This document shows, one piece after another, positions 10,571 to 21,492 of a DNA stretch of 64,000 bases (positions are counted from its first letter, which is position 1; the number at the start of each line of letters is the position of its first letter). Made by a program: the position numbers and the translations under genes. Under the pieces are notes generated by a model. That model saw only the letters and a program-made list of their open reading frames with translations. It did not search any database and had not been told where the DNA came from. The stretch is from Actinostola sp. cb2023 (lineage: Eukaryota; Cnidaria; Anthozoa; Actiniaria; Actinostolidae): the NCBI GenBank assembly GCA_033675265.1, contig JAUJYZ010001162.1:304001-368000 (forward strand), in the 5' to 3' direction.

Positions 10571-10865
10571 TCCCCCATGTGCTATCAAGCTGAGAGTATT
10601 CTATTCTTGGTTTGCAATCAGTCCCTTGAGAATCAAGAGTGAAGAAACAATAGACACTAATGAGCAATATTTTGTTGAAGTTCAACCAAGATGGCCGCCG
10701 TGACGTGTATTGCAAACCAACAATTATATTGAAAACGTGCAAATCAGCTGACGAAAATTCCTCACGAGACCGGAAATGACGTCTATTGATATCAAGCAAT
10801 TGCGTTACAAGGGAGTCACGCATGCATAAATTATGTAACACAATTATGTCACGCCAATTATTACC

Positions 10866-13657
10866 TTACGCCGGCTGACAAATCTTGCGACAACTTCTCA
10901 ATGTTCCAAAGTTATTGTCGTTGCCACCGCAGCCCGAGTAAACGAACCTATGACAAGATCCAGTTTTTTGACTGTAGAAGTATCTGCCGAACTCAGTCTT
11001 GCAGTTTCCAACCTGTTTAGGATGTAGACATCGTGCAGGCAATTCGGACCTTGCCATCTGCAAACCTGTTGCATAAGTTTATTCACACGCATATTTACAA
11101 AAATGACAAATAGTGATTGGTATTGTATTGGCACTGACAACACTTGTATGCTCCTATTCATGGACTCCTGGCCCAACTGGATTGAACAATTGTGATAAAG
11201 CGCGCGGTTGAGGCAAGGGCAATTTAACCCCTGCCTCTCCTCCCCGCCTCGAAAAAATATCGTTTCGTTGAGTTTAATACAATGCAATACAATAACTTTA
11301 TTTATACACGATAATACTTTATAATACTCCAGTTTCGCGTTGTTTAGAGATGACCGCTGTCCATGACAAAAGACGCATTTGTACAGGCTTAGCCTCGATT
11401 CAGAAAACAGTCCGTGCAATTCAAAAATGTTTCTGTTGTTTCATGTCAACATTTTTCGTGTTCTTGTTGATATTTGTGAATGATTTGCACTGACTCTAGG
11501 CTAACCCTGTACAAATGCGTCTGATGTCAATAAGTACAGCGGTTTTACAGCGGGATCTGTGAACGCGAAAAGGGACTATTGTTACTAATTCCTAATGTAT
11601 TAGGAGCAAGGATGGCTTAGTTGGTTAGTACGCGGCCTTCTAAGCGAGAGGTGCCCGGTTCGATTCTTCATGACCTCACATCAGGCCTTGTTTCGACTTC
11701 CCTCTAATCCGTGTAGCTCAGTGCAGCTTTAAATACCTGTAAAACGGAGCACTGATAGAAAGAGGGGAGTAAAGTGCGCACCGTCGGCCTCAGGTTTGTC
11801 ATTTGAATCAGTATACTGTTTTTACTGTTACCGACATTAAATAAGGTTGCTTTAAATACCCGTAAAACGGAGCACTGATAGAAAGAGGGGAGTAAAGTGC
11901 GCACCGTCGGCCTCAGGTTTGTCAGTTGAATTACTGTTACGAGTTACCGACGTTAAATAAGGTTGCTTTAAATACCTGTAAAACGCAGCACTGATAGAAA
12001 GAGGGGAGTAAAGTGCGCACACCGTCGGCCTCAGGTTTGTCATTTGAATCAGTATACTGTTTTTACTGTTACCGACGTTAAATAAGGTTGCTTTAAATAC
12101 CTGTAAAACGCAGCACTGATAGAAAGAGGGGAGTAAAGTGCGCACCGTCGGCCTCAGGTTTGTCATTTGAATCAGTATACTGTTTTTACTGTTACCGACG
12201 TTAAATAAGGTTGCTTTAAATACCTGTAAAACGGAGCACTGATAGAAAGAGGGGAGTAAAGTGCGCACCGTCGGCCTCAGGTTTGTCATTTGAAATATAC
12301 TGTTAGGACTGTTACCGACGTTAAATAAGGTTGCTTTAAATACCTGTAAAACGCAGCACTGATAGAAAGAGGGGAGTAAAGTGCGCACCGTCGGCCTCAG
12401 GTTTGTCATTTGAATCAGTATACTGTTTTTACTGTTACCGACGTTAAATAAGGTTGCTTTAAATACCCGTAAAACGGAGCACTGATAGAAAGAGGGGAGT
12501 AAAGTGCGCACCGTCGGCCTCAGGTTTGTCATTTGAATCAGTATACTGTTTTTACTGTTACCGACGTTAAATAAGGTTGCTTTAAATACCTGCAAAATGC
12601 AGCACTGATAGAAAGAGGGGAGTAAAGTGCGCACCGTCGGCCTCAGGTTTGTCATTTGAATCAGTATACTGTTTTTACTGTTACCGACGTTAAATAAGGT
12701 TGCTTTAAATACCCGTAAAACGGAGCACTGATAGAAAGAGGGGAGTAAAGTGCGCACCGTCGGCCTCAGGTTTGTCATTTGAATTACTGTTACGAGTTAC
12801 CGACGTTAAATAAGGTTGCTTTAAATACCTGTAAAACGGAGCACTGATAGAAAGAGGGGAGTAAAGTGCGCACCGTCGGCCTCAGGTTTGTCAGTTGAAT
12901 TACTGTTACGAGTTACCGACGTTAAATAAGGTTGCTTTAAATACCCGTACAACGGAGCACTGATAGAAAGAGGGGAGTAAAGTGCGCACCGTCGGCCTCA
13001 GGTTTGTCATTTGAATCAGTATACTGTTTTTAATGTTACCGACATTAAATAAGGTTGCTTAACTTTTTTTACGATGCATGATGGTGGGGAGGGGAGGCAG
13101 GAGCCTGAACCACCTCATCCGCGCACTTTATACAATTGTTCAATCCTTTGGGTCAGGAGTCCATGAATAGGAGCATACAAGTGTTATATTATCGTGAGCC
13201 CGGGGGGTACTCCCTACAATGGACTATACGGGGAAGGTCCCGCTCAAAAGGGGTACATTTTTCAGGCTGGATGTGTTTAAAAGTGTAGGGATTACACGAA
13301 GTATAGAACGAAAACTGTCATTTAGGTATTCAAAGGGGCTTTCGAAATATCTCGAACAGACGCACCTACTAACGGCTGATTCATCCAAGTGAAAGCGGTT
13401 ATCATTTTCTATGGAAGATATTTCTCTCAAAAATGATATATAATGAAAGGGTAACGGTGAATCCTCCCTTTATAGAACTTTGTTGAGCTTGATCGATGAC
13501 GCGATTCTCTATCAGTTTATCTTCATATCTCTTTACAAAACGGTTTTCACAATGAACCACCACTAATCAGTAAATGAATAATGAACATTTCTAGATGAAA
13601 ACCATCCTACTTACATGCTGTTACGACCAGGATCGCGAAGATACACGTTTTCATCAT
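10866..13657 (-). CDS. Single-domain secreted Kunitz protein (Kunitz gene 1)
   Basis: A predicted secreted Kunitz-type inhibitor of 80 aa from two exons: 13615-13657 (signal peptide MMKTCIFAILVVTA, ending one base into a codon at GTAAGT) and 10866-11065 (acceptor CAACAG, stop TAA at 10866). The domain has all six cysteines and the usual FVYSGCGGN core. P1, the residue after the second cysteine, is Lys, which fits a trypsin-like protease target. In sea anemones such folds also occur as potassium-channel toxins; the sequence does not decide between these roles. The first exon lacks the CACGTG promoter element of its neighbours. The 2.5-kb intron holds a SINE whose tail is amplified about 11 times and a foldback element. 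Confidence 0.85.
11340..11560. mobile_element. Foldback element with inverted ends
   Basis: The left end (GACGCATTTGTACAGGCTTA) and right end (GTACAAATGCGTCTGATGTC) are inverted copies over about 34 bp. A relative lies at about 24605-24830. It sits in the intron of Kunitz gene 1. The open frame across it is not a gene. Confidence 0.55.
11604..11845 (+). mobile_element. tRNA-derived SINE
   Basis: A head with RNA polymerase III box A (TGGCTTAGTTGG, 11613-11624) and box B (GGTTCGATTC, 11657-11666) at tRNA-like spacing. It is followed by an unrelated body (CGACTTCCCTCTAATCCGTG) ending in TTAAATAAGGTTGCTT. A degenerate relative is at 2056-2180. It is not a functional tRNA gene: the expected cloverleaf does not close. 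Confidence 0.7.
11725..13066. repeat. About 11 tandem copies of the SINE 3' half
   Basis: Units of about 116-125 bp, each with GCTTTAAATACCYGTAAAAC, GAGCACTGATAGAAAGAGGG, GCGCACCGTCGGCCTCAGG and TTAAATAAGGTTGCTT. The first copy is continuous with the SINE head; later copies have no head. Minus-strand open frames through the array (for example 11852-12778) are artefacts of the repeat. Confidence 0.92.
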
Positions 13658-14328
13658 CGTCGTTTTCTTAGCTCGACTAGAATCAGTTTGTGAGGAAGTC
13701 TTTATTTGATGAGCAATAAAAGTTGTTATTTAAACTTCTTTGTCTCAAATGAGGATGCTTACAGAGTTGGATTATCTCATCCTGGCAACTGGTATTACTA
13801 ATAATGCCTGCCTAATTATATTAGCTCAATATTAAGTAAATCATAGGATTTCTACTGGAGTATCAGCAAGGAAAGGCTGCGAAGCACTCTAACTTTCCCT
13901 TTCTTTCTATTTCTAGATATCACTAGCTTAATTCTCGTACACTTTAGCAGGCATTGAAGCATGTTTTAAAGATAATGTATTGAATCGATCTGGTTAACCG
14001 AAATGCTTTGTGAGAGGGTTAATTGCTATGGCAACAGTGGTAGTCTTTCCTGGCATCTTGTTGATTAGCAGAATGAATGAATGCACTCGGGAGTAGATGA
14101 ATTGGTAATCATAGCTTTTCAAAGACAAGTTTGTAAAAGGTTGACGACCATACACTTGTGAAGTAACTAAGACTTCCATTATATCAGTTCACAATGAATT
14201 CAGACTTCATTTATAGGTTTTGTTTATCTGTCATTAGATCGTGTAATTGCGATTCTGTTTGACTTTTGGTTTCATCGAACCAGATTTCTTCAGTCATTCA
14301 TCATTCAATTCTCACTCATTCACCAGTA

Positions 14329-14366
<38 letters not shown>

Positions 14367-15855
14367 TATTATAAATGAGGCCATGGCTGTTTTATTTGAT
14401 GTTTTTTTTAAGGTTTGTTTTATACTTCTATCTTTGTCTAGTATTTATCACTATATTTTCACAAGTAAACGTGATCAGCCTCTACCGCAGTGCCAGCTAG
14501 TTTTGTACAATAATAATAATTTACATTTTTACATGTTATTTTGTAAGGCAAATGTCAAACTCCCCAGTCCCCACCCCTTGTTCCATCCCATGAAACCCCC
14601 CCCCCCCCCCCCCCCCCCCCTCCAAACTGGGTACTGTATAGATGCGCATGCGTGGACTTCGAAAAGCAGCGGTGACCTTGGGTACTGTCTTGATGTTTTG
14701 ATCAAGCAAACCTAAAACGGTCAAACCGTGACGGGTCTGGGGACGAGTCTTTGCTCTTGAGGTTCAATGTAGTTTTTCATTAAAGTTGTCACGACAAAAG
14801 GATTATACCAAAAACCTTTACCATCCGACAATTTCAGTTTAGGAAAGTCAGTCCAAAGAAATGCTGTTAAATTGTGCACAATATTTCGACTTTATTACAA
14901 GGTTAAGAGTGTAAGCCGAATATAAGTCACTGAGAAATTTACCCGATGATGACCTTGTAATAAAGTCGCAATATCGTAGTTTAACAGCCCATTTCATCTC
15001 AATTTAAGATGCATTTCTTCGGACTGACTTTCCTGCACTGAAAGGTTAATTGTACACTTTAATTTTTCCCTTAACAACCATGTTATTGATCTAGTTTGCC
15101 TAGCAACAAACGCCTACGATGAAATGAAATGAAATGATACACGCCAACAAAGTTAAACCATATTTCAACCGCGTTAAAAGTATGACAACTAAAGAACGTT
15201 TTATTGCAATAGATCTTTATTCAGTGTACGTGTGTAAGAACACTTCTCATCTAGATTTGTAGATCACCTCGGTCTGAATAGTCAAAAGATATTCAAATAC
15301 TATCGCTTAGCAACGAGAGTTAAATGATCCAGAGCTCGTTTGATCAATGACGTCAAGTGCTTCAGAGACAGATTGTAGATTACGTATCTATGATACGATT
15401 TATCTGTTGAAAGAATTCTAGAAACAACACAGCGGAGGTCTTCTTATGAAATCCACCGTCCCCTCCCCCGGTAGGGGCTATTTTTAAGAAAGTATGGTAT
15501 CTTGTGAAGACGACAGACTAAACTAAATGAATACACTGAAAACAAATGATATTTGTGAAAATAAAAGATCGCTCACAATAGATTAGACTGTGAGCCGAAC
15601 GGCGGAAGACAGGCGCGTCTTGTGATACATCTATTTTCTCGATTCAATGTTTATTCGAGTATATTTAGTTTATTAGCGTGTTTTAGAGGCCATTATTTTG
15701 TGTGTCACGTTCTTTACCTGACGCAAAAAGATCAGAGTCAACAAACAACTTTAAACACTTCTACATCGATGCATTGTTTATGTGTCTTGAAGCTGATTTA
15801 CTTTTCTGTCAAATGTTTACTCTCTTTAGTTCAAGCAAGTTAGTATTATATCATT
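13658..15855. other. Intergenic region between Kunitz genes
   Basis: No gene recognised. It contains an (ATT)n microsatellite (14329-14374), a 25-base poly-C run (14596-14620) and a foldback element (14832-15035). GTTTAAATAAC on the minus strand at about 13730, some 70 bp before the ATG at 13657, could serve as a TATA-like element for Kunitz gene 1. Confidence 0.45.
14832..15035. mobile_element. Foldback MITE
   Basis: GGAAAGTCAGTCC pairs with GGACTGACTTTCC at the far end, and ACTTTATTACAAGGT pairs with ACCTTGTAATAAAGT inside. The arms are imperfect with small loops. Confidence 0.65.
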
Positions 15856-18632
15856 TTAATGGTGAGTTTTTAGTCGATTATAGTCCATTATACTTGAGTA
15901 GTCTTCCCTTCCACTACTACATCGCCTCTCGCAGTCCTCAAGGGTCTCGAAGTTGTTCGCGTTTCCTAGGCAACCACCATATATGAACTTTTCACACTGT
16001 GCAGTCTCCTTGCTGTAGTAATACCTGGGAAATAACGCGTAGCATGGCCCAGAGTCTTTGGGAAGACTGCACGGCTGAACACCCCCTTATAAATAACAGA
16101 GATATCCGTTAATACTTCAACTTCGTGTTGCCCTAAAAATTAATTGCAAATGTTTTTATTCTATTCAGTTTATTGTTTTTTGGGGTTCAGTATTTTTTGT
16201 ATTTTGCTCACCTCTACATCTTTTGGCACACTCTTCGAGAGTCTCAAAGTTGTTCTCGTTTCCTAGGCAACCACCATATATAAACTGTTCGCATCGTCCT
16301 GTCTTCTTGTTGTGGTAATATTTGTGAAATAACGCAGAGCATGGCCCGACGTCTTTTGGTAAACTACAAATGTTTGCTTTTACACAGAATCAAGTGATAG
16401 TATTAGTGAGCTTATTCCATGGGTTCCCTGTGCTGCAGTTTAGCCGAGTAAAGTTGGGTCTAGTAAACTTTTCCAGCCGTACACCTTTTAGGAGCTCTTA
16501 CGTCATAGTACGTATCACGTGTTAAAAGGAAAATAACTCCTATCAGTGGAATATTGTTACCTACTCGACTCAACCCTTCCCGGTCAACATTATAAACAGG
16601 TAGCCCACATGATAGAAATTAAGCTAAAGCAATGACGTTATAACAGGAAGAGATAACATCATGTCTCGTTGAATAGAAATGATTGATTACCTCGGCCTCC
16701 ACATGTTTTCTCGCATTCTTCAATGGCTTCAAAGTTGTTCGCGTTTCCCTGGCAACCACCATAGCTAAACCTCTCACAGCGTTTTGTTCCAATGTTGTAA
16801 AAATACCTTGGAATCAGAGCTTCGCAAGGCCCGACCTTTTTGGGGAGTAAACAAACTCTGTTTCTAGAGCTGAGTACAGTTTCTTCTTCTGTCACAGCAG
16901 AAACACCTACAAGAAGTGGTATATAAAACTTGTACATTTAAAGTATATTTCAAATGATAGTTATTTCTTTCACCACATTCGCTTCTCCCATTCTTCCATC
17001 AAAGACGTCGATGAAAAGATAGTATTTTAGTTCTGTCAGTTCTATGGAAGTGTAAACCTTCATAATTCATCTTGCAAGACATAAAGACTCGTTCCAGCTG
17101 ACAAAGTTCTAGACGTTACCATAGCAATAGCATCTCCATGGAAACGTTTAGTTTGTTTTGAAGACAAGTTTGTCTTTCTTTTACACTAGTCTGGTGCATT
17201 GCATGGCCGTAAGTTTAGCTATAAACAGACTCGCAATATGTTTGACAAAATGCATAACTTCGATTAAGATTATTATTGGTCGATATTGATTATCTATTAG
17301 TAATATCATTTCATCTTCTTTGTCTATTTCACGGGTTTATGAAACAACCACTTTAGTATAATACACATTAAAAGTACACTGCGGCTAATTCCTTTGTGTT
17401 GTTTTGTTTTCATTTGGCTATTACACTAACTAATAGTTCACAGATCGGCATAGAGTGGATTTATTTAAAATCTAATAGTCAACTGATGTTAATTGTCAAG
17501 TGAAAACAACATAACACAATGGAATTAGAGTGTGCTAATGTCTATTACACTACCGTAAAGTTCCGAAAGTAGCGACCCCCCGAAAGTAACAGTAAAAATT
17601 GATGCTTGCTAACAAATCCCGAAAGTAACGATCCCCCGAAAGTCAGTAGCGATCCCCCCGAAAGTAGCGATCCTCCTCTAGAGCGATGATTAGATTAGAT
17701 GACGAACAGCAATATAGCAACAGCACGTAAAGAGCCAGAACATTTCAGTACCGCTACACATAAACAAATGTAACAAAAGAAATAGTCATAATAAAATAAG
17801 TTCCAGATCTTGTGAATGTTCATTGTTATGGCTCCTAAAAGTTAACGATTTTAGCACCCCGAAAGTAGCGACTACCCGAAAGTAGCGACTACCCGAAAGT
17901 AGCGACTACCCGAAAGTAGCGACTACCCGAAAGAAGTGACTACCCGAAAGTAGCGACTACCCGAAAGAAGTGACTACCCGAAAGAAGTGACTACCCGAAA
18001 GAAGTGACTACCCGAAAGAAGTGACTACCCGAAAGAAGTGACTACCCGAAAGAAGTGACTACCCGAAAGAAGTGACTACCCGAAAGAAGTGACTACCCGA
18101 AAGAAGTGACTACCCGAAAGAAGTGACTACCCGAAAGAAGTGACTACCCGAAAGAAGTGACTACCCGAAAGAAGTGACTACCCGAAAGAAGTGACCCCCC
18201 GGAAAGTAACAGTTACCTAAGGTTGCTAAATCCGAAAGTAACGACCTCGCTACTTTCGCGGAACTTTACGGTAATATCTATTTTACGGGTTAAATAAAAT
18301 CGCTCTAACTTTGCAACCTTTATCTGCATTCACACACCACACAAAAACGAAATAAAACAGAACAAGAACAACAATAAGAAGATCAAGGAAAACTTGACAA
18401 CGTGAACAATAAAATCACTACGTTTTAACCGGCTAGCACTTTCCCCCGACAAATTGTCTGGGATGATGATGTAGATGTCTCATTTCCCAAGAAAAATCAT
18501 TATTAGCAAAGTAAATGGCAAGCAGTGATTAGTAAACTAACATTTTAAGATCTACTTACATCCAAACATTATTAAACCCAACAAAGCGAGTGCTTTCAAG
18601 TGAGCAGCGTTGCCGTTCATATTGGTATCCAT
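15856..18632 (-). CDS. Three-domain secreted Kunitz protein (Kunitz gene 2)
   Basis: Predicted 227 aa from four exons: 18560-18632 (signal), 16691-16906, 16212-16376 and 15856-16085 (stop TAA at 15856). Every junction is phase 1. The first exon offers two in-frame ATGs, 18632 and 18620; the second starts [20 protein letters not shown]. Each of three domains has six cysteines and a YGGC core. P1 residues are Glu, Ser and Tyr, so none fits a classical trypsin target. A Ser/Gly-rich, charged tail of about 20 residues follows the last domain. The acceptor of the third exon (TGTGTAAAAG) has a weak pyrimidine tract and is the least certain junction. The first intron carries the 17551-18273 element. 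Confidence 0.82.
17551..18273. mobile_element. Inverted-repeat element with an internal 17-bp satellite
   Basis: The ends are inverted copies: TACCGTAAAGTTCCGAAAGT at the left and CGCGGAACTTTACGGTA at the right, flanked by TA. Inside, at 17861-18200, are about 20 copies of GAAAGWAGYGACTACCC, a word that also makes up the terminal region. A related end (TACTGTAAAGTTCCGAAAGT) is at about 54010. It lies in the first intron of Kunitz gene 2. Confidence 0.8.
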
Positions 18633-18695
18633 AGCGTTTTGAAGTACTAAATGAGGTGGCAAGTTCTTGTAGTGATACACTACTTATTTTGTAAT

Positions 18696-18741
18696 CACGT
18701 GACCTCGTAATTACCTGATCACGTGACCTCGTAATCACGTG
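18696..18741. promoter_or_regulatory. Three CACGTG palindromes upstream of Kunitz gene 2
   Basis: CACGTG at 18696-18701, 18720-18725 and 18736-18741, each in TCACGTGA context, 64-109 bp upstream of the ATG at 18632. CACGTG is the E-box core bound by USF/MITF/MYC-type bHLH-zip factors. The placement, repeated at other Kunitz genes, suggests a promoter element; this is inference. Confidence 0.5.
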
Positions 18742-19144
18742 ACACTCGGCACGTCATCTCGGCTTCAAGTGGAATTCGAGAGAGGCAAAGGAGTACACTG
18801 GTTCCAGTCTCGAAAGGCCCCCCTCTTCGCTCGCCTCCGTCCCCGCAACTAGTAGCCTCTGGAACCAGGGTAGGAAAAGAGAAGGTGAAAGGAGATACCT
18901 CTTCCTTTCTTTAGATTTCGAAAAAAATGTAGATTGTGTGTTTTTCATAATCTCGACAAGTCAACATCGTGAAACAACATGTTTATTTTGATACTCAAGT
19001 TTTAACATTATTAAAACATTATTGATACGTTGCATTATTTAGTTGATACTGTGAATTGTTTACTCTCTTATTGGATCATTTTAATCAGCGTAATTAACGA
19101 GATTCCAGCTATCGAACTTGAGCAGTTTTACATCATTTATAACA

Positions 19145-20997
19145 CTATAAAGCAGGTCCGGCGCATTTATTCTGACACTCCTCAAGTGTCTCGAAGTTGT
19201 TGGCGTTTCCTTGACAACCACCATAGTCGAACTGCTCGCACTTGGCTGTCTGTTGGTTGTAGTAATACCTGTATGTCAATGAAAAGCATGTCCCTGGGTC
19301 TTTAGGAAGCGAGCAAACTTCACCCGAGTTCAGAGTTTCTTCTCCCGCTGCAGTCAAACCTATAACAAAATAATATAATCATATATACTAACTGATAGAA
19401 CTACTTTTACAGAGTATTACTACAATTGAACCCATATAATTATATTGTTAGGGGACCCCTTAGCCGGCGCGTAGGCAAGCACGACAGTCAGGATCGGTTG
19501 TTCTGGTTTATTACAAGTTGCCCATAAAATACAATGTTAGTCACTCCGACGCTGCTTCTAGATCAACTACTTGTTACTTATAAGTGAATTCCTTTTATAA
19601 TGCTTAGCCAGACATGCCACAACAGGACGAGTGTTTTGGTTAACTCAATCAGGTTGGACGGCGCCTTTTCCAACGTGATTGGTTGAATGATAAAACATGC
19701 CAATCTAACAAAATAGTGGCCAACACAAAGATATCGGCTAACGCATTACTCGAGGAATGCCAAGGCTAAACTATCACGTGACATATCCCTTATTGACATT
19801 GTTGGAAATGATACGTAGTTTTAAATATTACAAGTATTCAATAACTTTCCTAGGAGAAACGTGAACGTAAAAGTCGGCCTGAACTTGACGTATATATTAC
19901 ACTATCTTTGAACGTTCATTACTGAATCTGGAAGTGCAACCTAAGCAAAATGAAGACATTCATCTTCGTATACGCTACCACTTAGCTGTTAGACTAAATA
20001 CACTGACACAAGGTCACTGAGCTATGATTCGGGTATTCCCCTGTTTCCTAAATTGGCTGAGCAAGACGTAATTCGTGAAAATGTAATAAATAATATATCT
20101 GCTGAAAAGCGTGGCATAACAATATATACTAACTTTTACCGAGTATTACTACAATTGAACCTATATAATTATATATACTAACTTTTACCGAGTATTGCTA
20201 CAATTGAACCTATATAATTATATATACTAACTTTTACCGAGTATTACTACAATTGAACCCATATAATTATACTAACCAATAGTCACTGACGTGATATTTT
20301 CAATGAAATTAAAGTCTTGGATTTTTTCTTTCTTTTTTCTTTTCTTGGATTTTTTCACAATGCCTTTTTACGTTCGTTTATAGACGATAGACCGGTCAGA
20401 GTCAATTCAATTCTTCGGGGGTTTCTTAATTACGAGGCCGAGTTGCAATCCCCCCGGCCATATACCGTAACCCTTACTATGCCGAAATAGCCTAATACTT
20501 CAGTTAACTGATCCAAGATTTCCCTGTAACAACAGATATCAAAATATAACTGATCAAATCAGAATACAATCTACTTACATCCAAACACCAGGATCAAAGT
20601 CAACAACACGAGAGATTTTATATTGCGCTGCGTAGAGTTGACGTCTAGTTTTACGGGTTAAATAAAATCGCTCTAACTTTGCAACCTTTATCTGCATTCG
20701 CACACACAAAAACGAAATAAAACAGAACAAGAAAAACAATAAGAAGATCAAGGAAAACTTGACAACAAGAACAATAAAATCACTACGTTTTAACCGGCTA
20801 GCACTTTCCCCCGACAAATTGTCTGGGATGATGATGTAGATGTCTCATTTCCCAAGAAAAATCATTATTAGCAAAGTAAATGGCAAGCAGTGATTAGTAA
20901 ACTAACATTTTAAGATCTACTTACATCCAAACATTATTAAACCCAACAAAGCGAGTGCTTTCAAGTGAGCAGCGTTGCCGTTCATATTGGTATCCAT
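19145..20997 (-). CDS. Single-domain Kunitz protein, probable chimera (Kunitz gene 3)
   Basis: Kunitz exon 19145-19359 (stop TAA, phase-1 acceptor after TTATAG). It has six cysteines, QFDYGGCQGN, and Phe at P1. The signal exon that corresponds to the one used by Kunitz gene 4 (20579-20621) has lost its ATG. The next upstream signal exon with a start is 20925-20997, the duplicated copy of the Kunitz gene 2 signal exon. Joining these gives 95 aa in frame with the same phase-1 junction. The mature part differs from Kunitz gene 4 at two positions (Leu for Phe near the first cysteine, Thr for Pro just before the second). If the swap is not used, this copy is a pseudogene. Confidence 0.7.
19446..20121 (-). 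mobile_element. Probable solo LTR, copy in duplication unit 1
   Basis: Read on the minus strand it begins TGTTATGCCACGC and ends GGGGTCCCCTAACA, so it has TG...CA and short inverted ends (TGTTA/TAACA). AATAAA (19507-19512 on the complement) lies about 65 bp before the end, as expected for an LTR. No internal retrotransposon sequence is adjacent. A clear target duplication was not identified in the AT-rich flanks. It lies in an intron of Kunitz gene 3. Confidence 0.6.
20579..20621 (-). pseudogene. Signal exon with lost start codon (ATG to ATA)
   Basis: Aligns base for base with the signal exon of Kunitz gene 4 (22828-22870), including the GTAAGT donor. The complement of 20619-20621 reads ATA instead of ATG. 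No other in-frame ATG with a signal peptide was seen just upstream, where the duplication junction falls. Confidence 0.85.
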
Positions 20998-21060
20998 AGC
21001 GTTTTGAAGTACTAAATGAGGTGGCAAGTTGCTGTAGTGATACACTACTTATTTTGTAAT

Positions 21061-21090
21061 CACGTGACCTCGTAATTACCTGATCACGTG
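21061..21090. promoter_or_regulatory. Two CACGTG palindromes upstream of Kunitz gene 3
   Basis: CACGTG at 21061-21066 and 21085-21090, 64 and 88 bp upstream of the ATG at 20997. The paralogous promoter at 18.7 kb has three, so one site and its spacer were gained or lost after duplication. Confidence 0.5.
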
Positions 21091-21492
21091 ACACTCGGCA
21101 CGTCATCTCGGCTTCAAGTGGAATTCGAGAGAGGCAAAGGAGTACACTGGTTCCAGTCTCGAAAGGCCCCCCTCTTCGCTCGCCTCCCCGCAACTAGTAG
21201 CCTCTGGAACCAGGGTAGGAAAAGAGAAGATGAAAGGACTGAGACACCTCTTCCTTTCTTTAGATTTCGAAAAAATGTAGATTGTGTGTTTTTCATAATC
21301 TCGACAAGTCAACATCGTGAAACAACATGTTTATTTTGATACTCAAATTTTAACATTATTAAAACATTATTGATACGTTGCATTATTTAGTTGATACTGT
21401 GAATTGTTTACTCTCTTATTGGATCATTTTAATCAGCGTAATTAACGAGATTCCAGCTATCGAACTTGAGCAGTTTTACATCATTTATAACA

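Larger units (their letters stand above)
5783..10865. other. Intergenic region without a recognised gene
   Basis: This is upstream of the neuropeptide gene, so it may hold its 5' UTR and promoter, but no conserved exon was seen. Contents noticed: an 82-bp triplication (6170-6412), a 10-bp-stem hairpin at 7469-7495, hairpins at 9368-9396, 9472-9510 and about 9730-9797, an (ATC)n/(AAT)n microsatellite at 10238-10293, and a 25-base poly-C run at 10546-10570. The scattered open frames (for example 8744-8983) are short, of biased composition and unlike any family I know. Confidence 0.5.
18281..20648. repeat. Tandem segmental duplication, unit 1
   Basis: 2368 bp, aligned over its whole length with 20649-22897. 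The junction is at GACGTCTAG then TTTTACGGG (20640-20658). It carries a signal exon (18560-18632), a Kunitz exon (19145-19359), a solo LTR and a second signal exon whose ATG is now ATA (20579-20621). It is longer than unit 2 mainly from extra copies of a short AT-rich repeat at about 20130-20275. Confidence 0.92.

Noticed and set aside
10443..10841. 132-codon minus-strand open frame with poly-Gly
   Set aside because: Created by the poly-C run; no recognisable protein features.
11604..11690. A tRNA gene
   Set aside because: Boxes A and B are present, but stems do not pair properly and the sequence continues into a SINE body.
11704..12778. 308-codon minus-strand open frame with repeats
   Set aside because: Tandem SINE-tail array; no signal peptide, no domain, intronic.
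14266..14715. 149-codon plus-strand open frame with poly-Tyr and poly-Pro
   Set aside because: Low-complexity product of (ATT)n and poly-C.
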